A stretch of 27,071 bases of DNA from Flammeovirgaceae bacterium UBA2371 (GCA_002345965.1 DDTF01000053.1:1-27071); one strand, 5' to 3'. Shown: positions 7,741-17,032, numbered from the stretch's first letter. Numbers and translations: made by a program. Notes: generated from the sequence alone by a model not told the origin.

Positions 7741-9726
7741 TCAATTCTTTTTGTAGAATACAAATTCTCCTCCCTCATCGCCTGCTCCCTTGAGGGGATT
7801 GCCAATGGGCGTTTGATCTGATTCTTCCGCTACCTGCATTTTTACATGCTGCACCAGTTCGCTTACCGCTATCTTGTCTTTGGGATTGTTTTTAAGAAAG
7901 GAAAGGAAGTTTCTGGCAAAAGGACTGTTGTTACCCACGGCACCGTCACTTACTACCTCTAGTCTTCCCGATGCCAATCCCCAGCGCGATCTGTATTGTT
8001 CCACATTTTCTGCATAGCCCCGAGTAGATTCATTAAACAGTGATCCGGAAAAGCAGGCATCCGCTACCAGAAAGGTATGTTGGGAATCTATGTTACCAAT
8101 GATCTTTAGAATGTCTGAGTTGGAAAGATAATCACCGGTATTACTTAATTGTGCATCTACGGGTACCCAATATCCTTCGTTGACAAGCTCATCAAAAAAA
8201 CCATGACCTGAAAAATAAATCATCAGGTTATCTTTCACTGTGACCTTTTCGATTAAACTACGAAGGCCCTTGTAGATATTGCTGCGAGTTGCCTGCTCAT
8301 TTTTAATTACGGTAACATTGGAAAAATCAAAATCATATTGTCCCATCAAAATGCTGGCCACATCGGTGGCATCCTTAACTGCGTTGTTGAGCTTTGGCCA
8401 GTATTGATAGTCGTTGATGCCCACCACAAACAAGTAATTGTTGGCTTCGTGGGGATCATACGCACCTCCTACCAGGTCTTTGCGGGAGATGATGAATTTT
8501 TTTAAGGCAATGTTGTCATTGATATCCGTTACTTCTATGGTAACAAAGTTGTCTCCAGCCACCAATGGAAGATTGATGACAAAGCCGCCATTGTCCTTTA
8601 GTGGTGTTTCAATTCCATTGATGCGCAACCTGCGCACTCCTGATTCGTCAATTACTGTTCCTCGTATGTCGATGATGTCACCTGAGAACCGTATCCGATC
8701 ATTCTGGATGTTGGGTGGATTGGCCACGTAAATTTGCGGAGGCGTTCTGTCGTTTTCGTCTTTGAATCGAAAAACAGGAGATATGTTCAACGAAGACACA
8801 TCCCAAATTTGAACGTCATTGTTGTATTGTTCTACAACGGCAATCTCTTTTCCCTGTGGGCTGAAGTGAATATCCAATACTCCACCATTAAAATCGTCTA
8901 ACTTGAGACTCACGTTTCCGCTACTTACTTCATAGAAATAGAGGGACTTGTCGTCTGATGCCGAAGCAAGATAAATGCCGTCTCCACTAAAGTCGAGGTC
9001 ATGTATCCAACCTTTTTGTGTGCGGAAGGATTGCAGTGGTTTTCCTGTTTCAAGCTCCCAGAGTTTCACGGTCTTGTCATCCCCTCCGCTGGCCAGGGTC
9101 TTATTATCTGGGCTTATGGCCAACGACCGGACCCAGTCTTCGTGGGCATCAATTTTATAAAGCACTTTCCCTGTCTCCGCCATCCAAACTACAATTTGCT
9201 TGTCTCCCCCAGCTGTGGCCAAATATTTTCCATCGCTGCTGGTGGCAACGGCCCTCAACGGTTTGGTATGTTCTGTTTTCTTGTAAACCTGACTGCCGGA
9301 CTCAATATTCCATAGTCTTACGCTCAGGTCTTCAGAAATAGAAACGAGATAGTTCGTTCCTTTGACAAACCTGGCGGCAATCACTTCTTTGCTATGACCA
9401 TCAAAGGTTTTAACCAACTGCCCGCTTTGAGGATTCCATATTTTGATAGTCTTGTCAGTACTTGTTGAAAGCATAAATTCATTCTTGCTGTCAAACTCAA
9501 TATCCAACACTTTCTTTTTGTGGCCTTCGAGTGTTCTCAGCCGGGTGTCATTGCCAGCATTGTAAATAACGATGTCATTTCCGGTAGCAATTGCAAATAG
9601 GGAGTTGTCAGGTGAGTAGCTGGCAACGGAGGCATCCTTTGCTTTTATTTCAACTTTTAACAGATTTTGGGCGTGACTGGCAATTGAACCAAGAACTAAA
9701 ATGCACAATGTCATTAACTTACCCAT
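7741..9726 (-). CDS. Secreted WD40-repeat caspase-like (peptidase C14) protein
   Basis: 661 residues. Signal peptide at 1-19 (ends SHA-Q). Residues ~25-320 hold about seven WD40 repeats (e.g. DKTIKIWN, DLSVRLWN, DKTVKLWE), forming a beta-propeller. Residues ~330-420 are a beta-sandwich-like linker domain (GDIIDIRGTVIDESGVRRL). Residues ~428-655 are a caspase-fold domain with catalytic His508 in YFSGHGF and Cys558 in DACFSG, both intact. This is the last gene of a three-gene operon, starting 22 bp after the barrel gene. Caspase-fold enzymes of this kind (orthocaspases/metacaspases) usually cut after basic residues, though specificity cannot be read here. The signal peptide places it in the periplasm or outside; I see no T9SS C-terminal domain. 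Confidence 0.9.
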   Translation of the reverse strand: MGKLMTLCILVLGSIASHAQNLLKVEIKAKDASVASYSPDNSLFAIATGNDIVIYNAGNDTRLRTLEGHKKKVLDIEFDSKNEFMLSTSTDKTIKIWNPQSGQLVKTFDGHSKEVIAARFVKGTNYLVSISEDLSVRLWNIESGSQVYKKTEHTKPLRAVATSSDGKYLATAGGDKQIVVWMAETGKVLYKIDAHEDWVRSLAISPDNKTLASGGDDKTVKLWELETGKPLQSFRTQKGWIHDLDFSGDGIYLASASDDKSLYFYEVSSGNVSLKLDDFNGGVLDIHFSPQGKEIAVVEQYNNDVQIWDVSSLNISPVFRFKDENDRTPPQIYVANPPNIQNDRIRFSGDIIDIRGTVIDESGVRRLRINGIETPLKDNGGFVINLPLVAGDNFVTIEVTDINDNIALKKFIISRKDLVGGAYDPHEANNYLFVVGINDYQYWPKLNNAVKDATDVASILMGQYDFDFSNVTVIKNEQATRSNIYKGLRSLIEKVTVKDNLMIYFSGHGFFDELVNEGYWVPVDAQLSNTGDYLSNSDILKIIGNIDSQHTFLVADACFSGSLFNESTRGYAENVEQYRSRWGLASGRLEVVSDGAVGNNSPFARNFLSFLKNNPKDKIAVSELVQHVKMQVAEESDQTPIGNPLKGAGDEGGEFVFYKKN

Positions 9727-9748
9727 TGGATTAATGTTTCGTGTTTAC

Positions 9749-10336
9749 CTATTTCTTTCGTCCAATGTTATAGGAAATACCTGCCTGCAGTTCCAAAATG
9801 AGGTTGGCCCCTTCTAAGAAAAATATGTCGTCTTTAATTTGTCGGGCATTAACTTCTACTGCATTCAAATACAAATTCCTATTCAACCGTATCATTAACC
9901 CGATGCCACCACCAAGGCCAGTTGTTTTCTGTGCAAGTCTGTATCCTCCAAAATCCTCGACCATCTCTACACTGTAGTAACTCAGGTTAAGATAGGGCCT
10001 GAGCACCTTGCTCCTGCTCGTAGAAAATCTAGCATTAATTCCAAACATGGATTGCTCGGCTAAATTTTCAGATCCTTCAAAACCAAATTCATTTTCGAAA
10101 AAATTCATATCGATACTCTGAGAAATAAATGGACCAACAGCAATGTGCTCATTGATGTGAATCATAAGTGATCCCGTAACAATTACTCCCTCAAAATCGG
10201 TTGAGGAACCATTCACCATAGAATAGCCTCCTTTCAATGAGGCATCCATGGATGGAATTCTAAACTGCGCCCATCCACTGGTGCTGCAGATAACAACAAA
10301 AGTCAATGCCAGGTAATTGTTTAAGGTCCCTTTCAT
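9749..10336 (-). CDS. Outer-membrane beta-barrel protein of the caspase operon
   Basis: 195 residues. N-terminal signal peptide ending near GWAQ (~residue 24). The mature part consists of alternating amphipathic beta strands with aromatic girdles (YLNLSYYSVEM, LGGGIGLMIRLNRNLYLNAVEV) and ends in a terminal strand LELQAGISYNIGRKK, as in small OmpA/OmpW-type or OMP_b-brl porin-family barrels. Its ATG overlaps the stop of the lipoprotein gene by 4 bp (ATGA), and the caspase gene follows 22 bp downstream. It may anchor or export an operon partner, which is inference. Confidence 0.8.
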   Translation of the reverse strand: MKGTLNNYLALTFVVICSTSGWAQFRIPSMDASLKGGYSMVNGSSTDFEGVIVTGSLMIHINEHIAVGPFISQSIDMNFFENEFGFEGSENLAEQSMFGINARFSTSRSKVLRPYLNLSYYSVEMVEDFGGYRLAQKTTGLGGGIGLMIRLNRNLYLNAVEVNARQIKDDIFFLEGANLILELQAGISYNIGRKK

Positions 10337-11367
10337 ATCGGATCAACTGTGTATTTATACTTTACAAAAACATTCCTGTCCTCAGTAATGTTGAACAGGT
10401 TTTCATTGGAGATTGGATTAACCACCCACCAGTCATTTATAAACACCTGGCTGATCTCCTTACCATCAATAAAAAGATCCGGCAGTATTAACAAGGGGTG
10501 AATAACAAATGCATCCGGGCCCCGTTCCGGGAAAAAGACTTCACCCGTCTGACCATTTTTTCTTGAATCAGTAAGTTGAATTCTCTGTAAAATACCCCTG
10601 GAGGTAGATGTGTGTTGAACAATGGGATTACCAAATGGACCCGTATTCATAGGAACCTGGAATTCAGAAAAATAGTAATAGCAATCCGGGTTAGGACACT
10701 GTTGAATATAATGTCTTATTTTGGAGGGAGATTCTTCATAGAATATTTTGCTGATAACGTTAGAAGAGTTTCTGGTAACGTTGATGGTGTGATTAACCGT
10801 GGTCATTGCTACCAGATTTTCTATAGTTCTAATGACCTGGCTCAATTTATTACCTGAATAAATCAATTCATCATTAATTTCGATATGGTAAGAACCATCC
10901 GGAACAGTTCTTTTTGTAATCATGTTTGCTATTCTATTGCTGCTGTTGTACGTGTACGTCCAGCTTTCAAATTCGAAGTTGGCATCATCGGCTACATGAG
11001 TGATCTTGGAAGGATAACCGTTAGATCCGTAAGATATGTTCGCAGTAATGGAGGCAGGGACGCTATTGACATCCAGGTAGTTGAACCGCATCATGGTCGA
11101 GGAGGCGCCTTCGTTAGAATTAATTTCCCTGGGCACTATTGCGCCTCCCCAATCTATTTTAGTGATTTTACCATCGCTTGATTCGGAGATAAATCCTAAT
11201 ACCGATTGTGCCTCTGGCAGCTGAGGATCAATCTGTTCATTAAACTGGATGTGAAATATTCTAAGCGTTTCATCCAATTGCTCCTGGCTCTGTATATCAT
11301 CATCCTTAATGATGGAGCATGATCCAACCATAAAAAAAACCATTGCAATACTTATTAAAGACCTCAT
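10333..11367 (-). CDS. Uncharacterised lipoprotein heading the WD40-caspase operon
   Basis: 344 residues. Signal peptide with an SPII lipobox (MVGSC, Cys17) and a polar DDD-rich linker after it. The body is beta-rich with repeated strand/turn patterns of the kind seen in YD/RHS-like or DUF4595-type Bacteroidota lipoproteins (ISYGSNGYPSKITHV, YTYNSSNRIANMI, ELIYSGNKLSQVIRT), spaced about 40-45 residues apart. A CPNPDC pair sits near residue 234. It is the first gene of the operon and overlaps the barrel gene by 4 bp. The family is not firmly identified; a surface- or periplasm-exposed partner of the caspase is a guess from position. Confidence 0.75.
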   Translation of the reverse strand: MRSLISIAMVFFMVGSCSIIKDDDIQSQEQLDETLRIFHIQFNEQIDPQLPEAQSVLGFISESSDGKITKIDWGGAIVPREINSNEGASSTMMRFNYLDVNSVPASITANISYGSNGYPSKITHVADDANFEFESWTYTYNSSNRIANMITKRTVPDGSYHIEINDELIYSGNKLSQVIRTIENLVAMTTVNHTINVTRNSSNVISKIFYEESPSKIRHYIQQCPNPDCYYYFSEFQVPMNTGPFGNPIVQHTSTSRGILQRIQLTDSRKNGQTGEVFFPERGPDAFVIHPLLILPDLFIDGKEISQVFINDWWVVNPISNENLFNITEDRNVFVKYKYTVDPI

Positions 11368-11648
11368 GGATTGGAGTTTTCATGTAAAAAGTATTATGAT
11401 TTTTAATTTAATAAAATCATGATGGTTAGGCAACCCAAAAAAATCAAATGCAACAAGGATGTGGCCATATGTCCTTCAATGGACGATAAGCTATAATTTT
11501 TCTTTTGCTAATAGCCGGTCTAAGCGTTGGGACACCCTGGTGGAAAGCGTACTGGTGTGTGGTCCAACAAAACCCGTTCTATTCTCGCTGAAGTGCATTT
11601 CAATTTCACCTAAAATAGATACATTAGCGCCCACCGAATCCCACTACC
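11368..11648. other. Divergent intergenic region with AT-rich inverted repeat
   Basis: This 281-bp region separates the caspase operon (-) from the WG-repeat gene (+), so it must hold both promoters. The clearest element is an inverted repeat ATGATTTT (11396-11403) / AAAATCAT (11413-11420) with a 9-nt spacer, about 30 bp upstream of the lipoprotein start, a possible operator. No convincing -33/-7 pair stands out in either direction, and no small gene is supported. Confidence 0.45.
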
Positions 11649-12506
11649 ATGCGCCTGCTTTGTCTCCTGCTCCTCATGCTGTTCGCAGCCAACACGTACA
11701 GTCAGCCCATGTCCATCGAACTGGATGAGAGCGGCAAGGCCGGACTGATGCGCGGTGAACAGTGGATCGTGCCGGCCCAATACGATGAGCTGGACGACAC
11801 CCCGATGATGAATGGTGTACCTGCACTGCTGGCCAAAAAAGGAAACCTATGGGGTGTGATCGACACATTGGGAAAAACCCGGTTCCCCTTTATCTATGAG
11901 GAGATTACTCATGCAGAAGTAGTTACCCACCCTACATTGTGGATCGTGCGCAGCAAGAGCAAGTTTGGACTGATCGACATGGCCAAAGGCAAAACATGGA
12001 TAAACCCTGAACACAAAGCCATCACCCTGCAGCAGGAAGTGGTGGCACCCCAACCTTACCTTTGGGTAGGCAATGGCAAAAGCTGGGGTGCTCTGGACAG
12101 CCAGGGCAACTTAAAAATTCCTTTCACTTACGATGAGGTCTCGTGGATGGAAACCCTGCACCATGATTACCTGTGGGTTACCAAAAAACAAAACAAATAC
12201 GGGCTCTTCAATTTGAAGGAGGGCAAGGAAGTAGTGCCGTCCCAATACGATGAACCTTATTATGAACAGCTCTTCATCAACGGCCACCTATACCTGGTGG
12301 TGAAACAGAAGGGCAAAGCAGGGGTGATCACGCTGGACAATACCTCCCTTATCCCCTGCGCTTTTGATGGCATCGAGCTGTCGCTGGACGAAACCGCTTT
12401 CATCACCATGCAGCGCAAGGGTAAAGTAGAACGGTACGGAAAAACGGATGCCAGCGGCAAAGTGATCATGGTGTGCGCGTACAGCCTGGAGGAAGTAGAG
12501 AATTAA
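11649..12506 (+). CDS. Secreted WG-repeat (KWG-type) protein
   Basis: 285 residues. Signal peptide at 1-18 (ends TYS-Q). The rest is built from repeats of the WG/KWG type, recognisable by G-x-W/K-G-V/L-I/F-D/N cores followed by I/V-P-x-x-YDE: SGKAGLMRGEQWIVPAQYDE, KFGLIDMAKG, SWGALDSQGNLKIPFTYDE, KYGLFNLKEGKEVVPSQYDE, KAGVITLDNTSLIPCAFDG. About six units are visible, each ~40-45 residues. WG-repeat proteins are common in Bacteroidota and their molecular role is mostly unknown. It is followed after ~150 bp by another secreted protein on the same strand. Confidence 0.85.
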   Translation: MRLLCLLLLMLFAANTYSQPMSIELDESGKAGLMRGEQWIVPAQYDELDDTPMMNGVPALLAKKGNLWGVIDTLGKTRFPFIYEEITHAEVVTHPTLWIVRSKSKFGLIDMAKGKTWINPEHKAITLQQEVVAPQPYLWVGNGKSWGALDSQGNLKIPFTYDEVSWMETLHHDYLWVTKKQNKYGLFNLKEGKEVVPSQYDEPYYEQLFINGHLYLVVKQKGKAGVITLDNTSLIPCAFDGIELSLDETAFITMQRKGKVERYGKTDASGKVIMVCAYSLEEVEN

Positions 12507-12659
12507 GGGCGACAACGTGATGGCCTGACTTACTTTTATCATTAGCCTTCAATTCCAACCTCATTTTCCGATGGATTGAAAGGGACTAAAAATAAATCCT
12601 GATACAAGTGATTTTAGTGATGGAGCTTATTGCCAAATTTATGGTGCAAAAATAGCTGT

Positions 12660-14534
12660 ATGAAAACCGTAGCCTCTGCCCTGCTGGTCATCTTATCATT
12701 CACTGCGCTGGCCCAAAAGCAAACCTTCGACCTGATTACCTACACTGTTCCAAAAGGCTGGAAGCAAACAGCCAACAGTGCGGACGTAGTGGGATATGCC
12801 ATCACCAACGATGCCAAAGGCACGTACTGTCAGGTGGCGCTCTACAAAAGCATGGGCACCATGGGCAACGCGCAACTTGATTTTGACACCGACTGGAAAG
12901 ATCTGATTACTTCCACCTACGCGGTTACTACGGCACCACAAATGACACCAGCCACTACCCAGGCGGGTTGGAACAAAATAACCGGGACAGCTCCTTTTGC
13001 TTACAATGGTGGTCAATCGCAAGCTGAATTGATCACATTGAGTGGCTTTGGCAAACGAGTAAGCATTCTTATTCTGTCCAATACCAAAGACTACAAAACC
13101 ATCACGGACAACTTCATTGCTACACTTGAACTCAAAAAAACAGAAGAAGCTGTTCAGCCTGTTGCTGAAACCAATACCTCCATTGCCGGCACCTGGACCA
13201 TGAGTACCAGCGACCAGTCGAGTTACCGGGTGAACAATGGCATCTCCAACGCCATCACCCGCCAATATACTTTCAGCGATAAAGGCACCTATACGTTTTA
13301 CACCAAAAGCTTTGATCAACTGATGAATGCAATTTTGTTGAGTAGGGAAAACGGCACTTATCAAATCAGTGGCAACCACCTCACCATCATGCCGGAGAAA
13401 AGTGTGCTGGAAGCCTACAGCAAGAAAGACGGCTCCGATAAATGGGGCACTTTATTGTCTACCCAAAACAAACAACTGGAAAAGGTGACGTATCAATACA
13501 CCAAACATTATTTCTCAGGCATTCAGGAATGGAACCTGGTACTGCAGGCGAGCACACCCACCTTGCGTGAAGGCCCATTCAGCAACAACACCACCTTTAC
13601 CAATGCGTACTATTATTCACCCCTTTCCGCCAATCACCCCGTAATGGAGTTGCCTGGCAGTCAACCGGCACCTGAAACCAAAAAGCCCTCTGCCTCCGCT
13701 CCCGTGAAAAGTACTTACTCTTTCACGACCACCAACTTTGATGACGGATGGACTGGCACCGAACAAGCCGACTGGGTAATGGTGACCAAAGGAAAGGTGA
13801 AGGTGCTTGTACATTACCCCAATGAACAAGTGGGTTACAACTCTGATTTGCTGGCAGGCTTGCAAAATGCATGGAACGTATTGGTTGCGGGGAAATACAC
13901 TTCGGTACACAACCTGGAATTTAAACCCATCAGCAGCTGGCAATCCATTGAGTTTGCAGAAGCCGATGCCGTTGAGCGGGCGGGCGGCCAATCTGTGCAT
14001 GTGGTATTGTTCAAAGTGAATTATTACAACGGAAGTGGCAAGTACCTGGAAATAATAACACCCGACAAAAAAACCTATGAGCAGGAGTTTGGCCCCTACC
14101 AGCAGTCTTCCTCCGGTTGGGAAAAAGTAGAAGGCATGGTGAACTACAACAAGTTTGCTGTAGCCGCCACCGACCTGGTGGGCACGTGGACGAGCGACTT
14201 TTCAGGAATGATTCAGTACGTGAACGCCAATACCGGAGCCGATGCAGGAGCCAATGCGCACGCCTCCAATGAGTTTTTCGAGTTTAGAAAAGACAACACC
14301 TACCACTGGGAATTGGGCATGGCCAGCGGCATGGTGGGCAACATGAAATTTCAGAGTGCCAAATCAGATGGCAAGCACACCCTGCCCAACAATTGGCAAA
14401 TACAATTCTCCGACCTGGAAGGAAAACCCAAAACCTACAACGCCTTTTTCTCCTGCATTAAGGGAGCCCGTTTGCTTTGGCTGGAGGACAGCGCCTATGC
14501 CAATGGCTACAAGGCCTATGGCAAGAAGGAGTAA
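12660..14534 (+). CDS. Secreted protein with lipocalin-like beta-barrel domains
   Basis: 624 residues from ATG at 12660; the frame is open to a TTG at 12630, but only the ATG gives a clean signal peptide (MKTVASALLVILSFTALAQ). Residues ~22-165 form a domain starting FDLITYTVPKGWK, seen to me as a conserved Bacteroidota secreted module. Two segments each start with the lipocalin-like G-T-W motif: IAGTWTMSTSD (about residue 175) and LVGTWTSDFSG (about 505), the latter running to the C-terminus. Between them lies a region (FDDGWTGTEQADWVMVTKG, ~355) that ends before the second barrel. A Pro/Lys/Ala-rich linker precedes it. The ligand and function are unknown. Confidence 0.75.
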   Translation: MKTVASALLVILSFTALAQKQTFDLITYTVPKGWKQTANSADVVGYAITNDAKGTYCQVALYKSMGTMGNAQLDFDTDWKDLITSTYAVTTAPQMTPATTQAGWNKITGTAPFAYNGGQSQAELITLSGFGKRVSILILSNTKDYKTITDNFIATLELKKTEEAVQPVAETNTSIAGTWTMSTSDQSSYRVNNGISNAITRQYTFSDKGTYTFYTKSFDQLMNAILLSRENGTYQISGNHLTIMPEKSVLEAYSKKDGSDKWGTLLSTQNKQLEKVTYQYTKHYFSGIQEWNLVLQASTPTLREGPFSNNTTFTNAYYYSPLSANHPVMELPGSQPAPETKKPSASAPVKSTYSFTTTNFDDGWTGTEQADWVMVTKGKVKVLVHYPNEQVGYNSDLLAGLQNAWNVLVAGKYTSVHNLEFKPISSWQSIEFAEADAVERAGGQSVHVVLFKVNYYNGSGKYLEIITPDKKTYEQEFGPYQQSSSGWEKVEGMVNYNKFAVAATDLVGTWTSDFSGMIQYVNANTGADAGANAHASNEFFEFRKDNTYHWELGMASGMVGNMKFQSAKSDGKHTLPNNWQIQFSDLEGKPKTYNAFFSCIKGARLLWLEDSAYANGYKAYGKKE

Positions 14535-14629
14535 TCCTGCTTGCTGACTTGGGTAGGTACTCGTACTTATCCGAAGTTATTCCTTGCTCCAGGTTGTTTA
14601 AATTCAGGTCTTCAGCGATTTTCAGTTCA

Positions 14630-16522
14630 CTAATGGTTCACAACTTTCCTTTCCTGATACCAACTCAGCGCTTCATCCGGTGATTGCGCAAAGTAAACTT
14701 CTACATCCTGGTTCGAAAAAACATCCAATCGATTCCTGTAAAAATTGTAAGACAAACTGTCAACATCTTCAGCGTGGATGATCACCAAACGCTTGAGTCC
14801 CAGCTTAAAGATACCAGGTAATAAATCATTAAAAAGCCAGTCCTGATCATCAGTTGGCAGGGTGCCGCGATTCCTGGTATCAATATACCAATGCAGGGCA
14901 TTGTACCCTTTCATGAATTCCTGACTTCGGGCCATCACCAAACGGAATTCCGAACTTGAGATCTGTCTTTTCCACCGAATGCCCAACATGTTTCTTGGGG
15001 CGTCAAAAAATATTTCCGCAAAGGACTCATCGAAGAGCACCTGGTGCTCCAGATTGGAAGCTTTTGGCAGCCGAATAACAAAAGAAGTGTATTGGCTGGG
15101 CTTGCTGTCTACTTCAATATTTCCCCCCAATGCTTCCACCTGCAACTTAATAAGATACAAGCCTAAACCCTTTCCTTCAATGTGATAATGAAAACGTTTA
15201 TACAGTTTAAAAAGATCATGGCCATAGGCGGTGAGATCGATACCAATGCCATTGTCCCTTACCTCAAGGAGAAACTCACCATCCCTTTCACTACAATTAA
15301 TTTGAATGAGTGGATTTTTTGAGTCATCGCTGTACTTAAGTGCGTTGCTGATCAAATTGTACAATATACTCGACAGCATTGGCTTTACATTGTACACAGT
15401 TTTGGAGTCAATGTTGCATTCAATGAGTGCATTTCGTTGTTCGATGTCCTTTTTAAAAGTCAATAGGATCTCATCAATAAGCTCATGAAGATGAATTTGT
15501 TGTCTGATTTTAAAAATATCATTTCGAATGTCAATGATTCTGCCCAAATCGGTGATGGTTTCATCAAGGCTTTTTGCGGCTTTATGCAAATGGACCAGGG
15601 TTTCTGATTGTTCGGGATCATGTGCCTTGATCAAATTTATCAAACCCAGAATGCTTGCAACTGGTCCTCGAAGATTGTGAGAGATGGTGTATGAAAACTG
15701 CTGCAGTTCATTGTTATGCTTGACAAGCTCAGTATTGGATTCTTCCAACTGGCTATTGGTTACACTTACTTTATTGACCAGCTGCCCGTTGATACGGTTA
15801 AGTTCTTCGTTTTGATAACTAATCCTCGCATTGGCTTTTTCAATTTTCGTTCGCTGTACTTCCAATTGGTTATTGGCTTCATTCAAGTTTCTGATCAGAA
15901 TGGAATTCATATTCAAAATGGTGTCGGAAGTTCTTCTCAGTACCAACACCCCTGTGAGGATGACCAAAAACATAATGGTAGCTATCCATTGGGAGATCTG
16001 ATACGAAGGCAAGGAGTGATCGATTTGGTAATACCCTACATTGAGTATATTGTGAAACCAATCAAAAAAAACAAATGCAAACAGAAAAGGAAGGATGCCG
16101 ATGAATAGGAACCATTTCCTTGAAAAACCAAAAACCAGTGGAGGTATAATGGAGGCCGCAATCAAAACATATCGATAATCAAAATACTCTGAGTCTGTTA
16201 CCTCTTCATCGGGAATTATTTTGGAGACAATCGACATACCCACTACAAGCAATGGTATGATTGTGCATAAGGTAAGGCGTACCGTATTAAAATACTGCAG
16301 GTGCATGAGCACCATTAAAAACAAAAAAAGCAAAGAAAATGAAAGGACAAGAACAGGTTCATAATTCCATTGCCTTAATCCTAACAAAACACCAATAACA
16401 CTGCAGAGAACTAAGGATATAGCTAATATTCGATTCGTAATAAGTAAAGACTGTAACTCGATCGAATTTTTAACAGTACCTAACCCATTGTAAGAAACCT
16501 TATTCCAGATTTGTTTCAACAT
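14630..16522 (-). CDS. Membrane sensor histidine kinase with extra C-terminal domain
   Basis: 630 residues. N-terminal ~200 residues hold about six TM segments (roughly 30-50, 56-75, 82-100, 118-132, 137-153, 178-196). A coiled coil follows (~205-272, heptads rich in N/E/L), then HisKA with the phospho-acceptor His282 in SYTISHNLRGP, and an HATPase_c domain with N-box N393 (NLISNALKYS), G1 DNGIG (423-427) and G2 GKGLGLYL (450-457). After the kinase core (~488) come ~140 further residues (FFDAPRNMLGIRWKR ... WYIDTRNRG ... FKLGLKRLVII) that look like a STAS/SpoIIAA-like alpha/beta fold. No response regulator is adjacent, so its partner must be elsewhere. No PAS or extracytoplasmic ligand domain is visible. 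Confidence 0.9.
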   Translation of the reverse strand: MLKQIWNKVSYNGLGTVKNSIELQSLLITNRILAISLVLCSVIGVLLGLRQWNYEPVLVLSFSLLFLFLMVLMHLQYFNTVRLTLCTIIPLLVVGMSIVSKIIPDEEVTDSEYFDYRYVLIAASIIPPLVFGFSRKWFLFIGILPFLFAFVFFDWFHNILNVGYYQIDHSLPSYQISQWIATIMFLVILTGVLVLRRTSDTILNMNSILIRNLNEANNQLEVQRTKIEKANARISYQNEELNRINGQLVNKVSVTNSQLEESNTELVKHNNELQQFSYTISHNLRGPVASILGLINLIKAHDPEQSETLVHLHKAAKSLDETITDLGRIIDIRNDIFKIRQQIHLHELIDEILLTFKKDIEQRNALIECNIDSKTVYNVKPMLSSILYNLISNALKYSDDSKNPLIQINCSERDGEFLLEVRDNGIGIDLTAYGHDLFKLYKRFHYHIEGKGLGLYLIKLQVEALGGNIEVDSKPSQYTSFVIRLPKASNLEHQVLFDESFAEIFFDAPRNMLGIRWKRQISSSEFRLVMARSQEFMKGYNALHWYIDTRNRGTLPTDDQDWLFNDLLPGIFKLGLKRLVIIHAEDVDSLSYNFYRNRLDVFSNQDVEVYFAQSPDEALSWYQERKVVNH

Positions 16523-16813
16523 AAGAGTAAAGCCATGACGAAACTTGACTTAATTTATAAAAAAAGATGGAAAGACTTACCACCCTGCCCCTATAAGTAA
16601 AACTATTCTGATGATAGCTTAGCCCAATTAGTTACTCATTATGCTTTTCTATGCCCTAAATGGTATTTGGGCATACACTTCCAACAAATGTATATTTCTT
16701 AGTGAGGAGTTTCTTATCTGGTAGGAAAGCCTCATTCGTACAGAAAGGCCACCCCTCTGCAGGGTTTTTTGGTTCGCACAGCCGCGATCCGGTTATTCCT
16801 AAAAGAGGCAGGC
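16523..16813. other. Intergenic region with bulged hairpin, no gene supported
   Basis: This 291-bp stretch lies between the kinase start and the end of the VF530 gene, both on the minus strand. It holds the kinase promoter region, a hairpin at 16650-16675, and a small CCCT/AGGG stem followed by six T (about 16755-16771, plus sense). A minus-strand reading frame covers 16656-16813 but continues out of frame into the VF530 gene, so I do not call it. Confidence 0.4.
16650..16675. other. Bulged hairpin
   Basis: TATGCCC (16650-16656) and AAAT (16658-16661) pair with ATTT and GGGCATA (16665-16675), giving 11 pairs with one bulged T and a GGT loop. There is no clear T-run in either direction, so termination is uncertain. 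It lies about 140 bp past the VF530 stop. Confidence 0.5.
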
Positions 16814-17032
16814 TTATCTGATGGAACGCAAGTAAAGGTCTTCCACCTTTTTGCGGGCCCAGGGGGTTTTGCGCAGGAAAGTTAAACTGGACTTGATGCT
16901 GGGATTGTTGATAAAACAATTAATGGGTATGCGCTCTCCAAGTTCCTCCCAGCCATATTCGTCTACCAGGTGGCGCAGCAGATTTTCAAGGGTGATGCCA
17001 TGCAACGGATTGTTGGGTTGCGGTTCAATCAT
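16814..17032 (-). CDS. VF530 family (DUF2132) small DNA-binding-type protein
   Basis: 72 residues, the normal length for VF530 proteins. It matches the family along its whole length: NPLHGITLE at the N-terminus, LGERIPINCFxNNPSIKSSLxFLRKTPWAR in the middle and VEDLYL near the end. Structures of this family show a fold with similarity to DNA-binding proteins, but the biological role is not established. Its ATG overlaps the end of the preceding 158-residue gene by 4 bp, so the two are translationally coupled. Confidence 0.92.
   Translation of the reverse strand: MIEPQPNNPLHGITLENLLRHLVDEYGWEELGERIPINCFINNPSIKSSLTFLRKTPWARKKVEDLYLRSIR

Noticed and set aside
7741..9726. An anti-phage caspase system
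   Set aside because: Defence-linked caspases are cytoplasmic and neighbour sensor genes; this one has a signal peptide and secreted or membrane partners, and no defence genes are nearby.
12696..13379. A 227-residue minus-strand ORF
   Set aside because: It is fully antisense to the lipocalin-like secreted protein gene, which has a signal peptide and domain structure; the antisense frame has no motif and the composition of a shadow.
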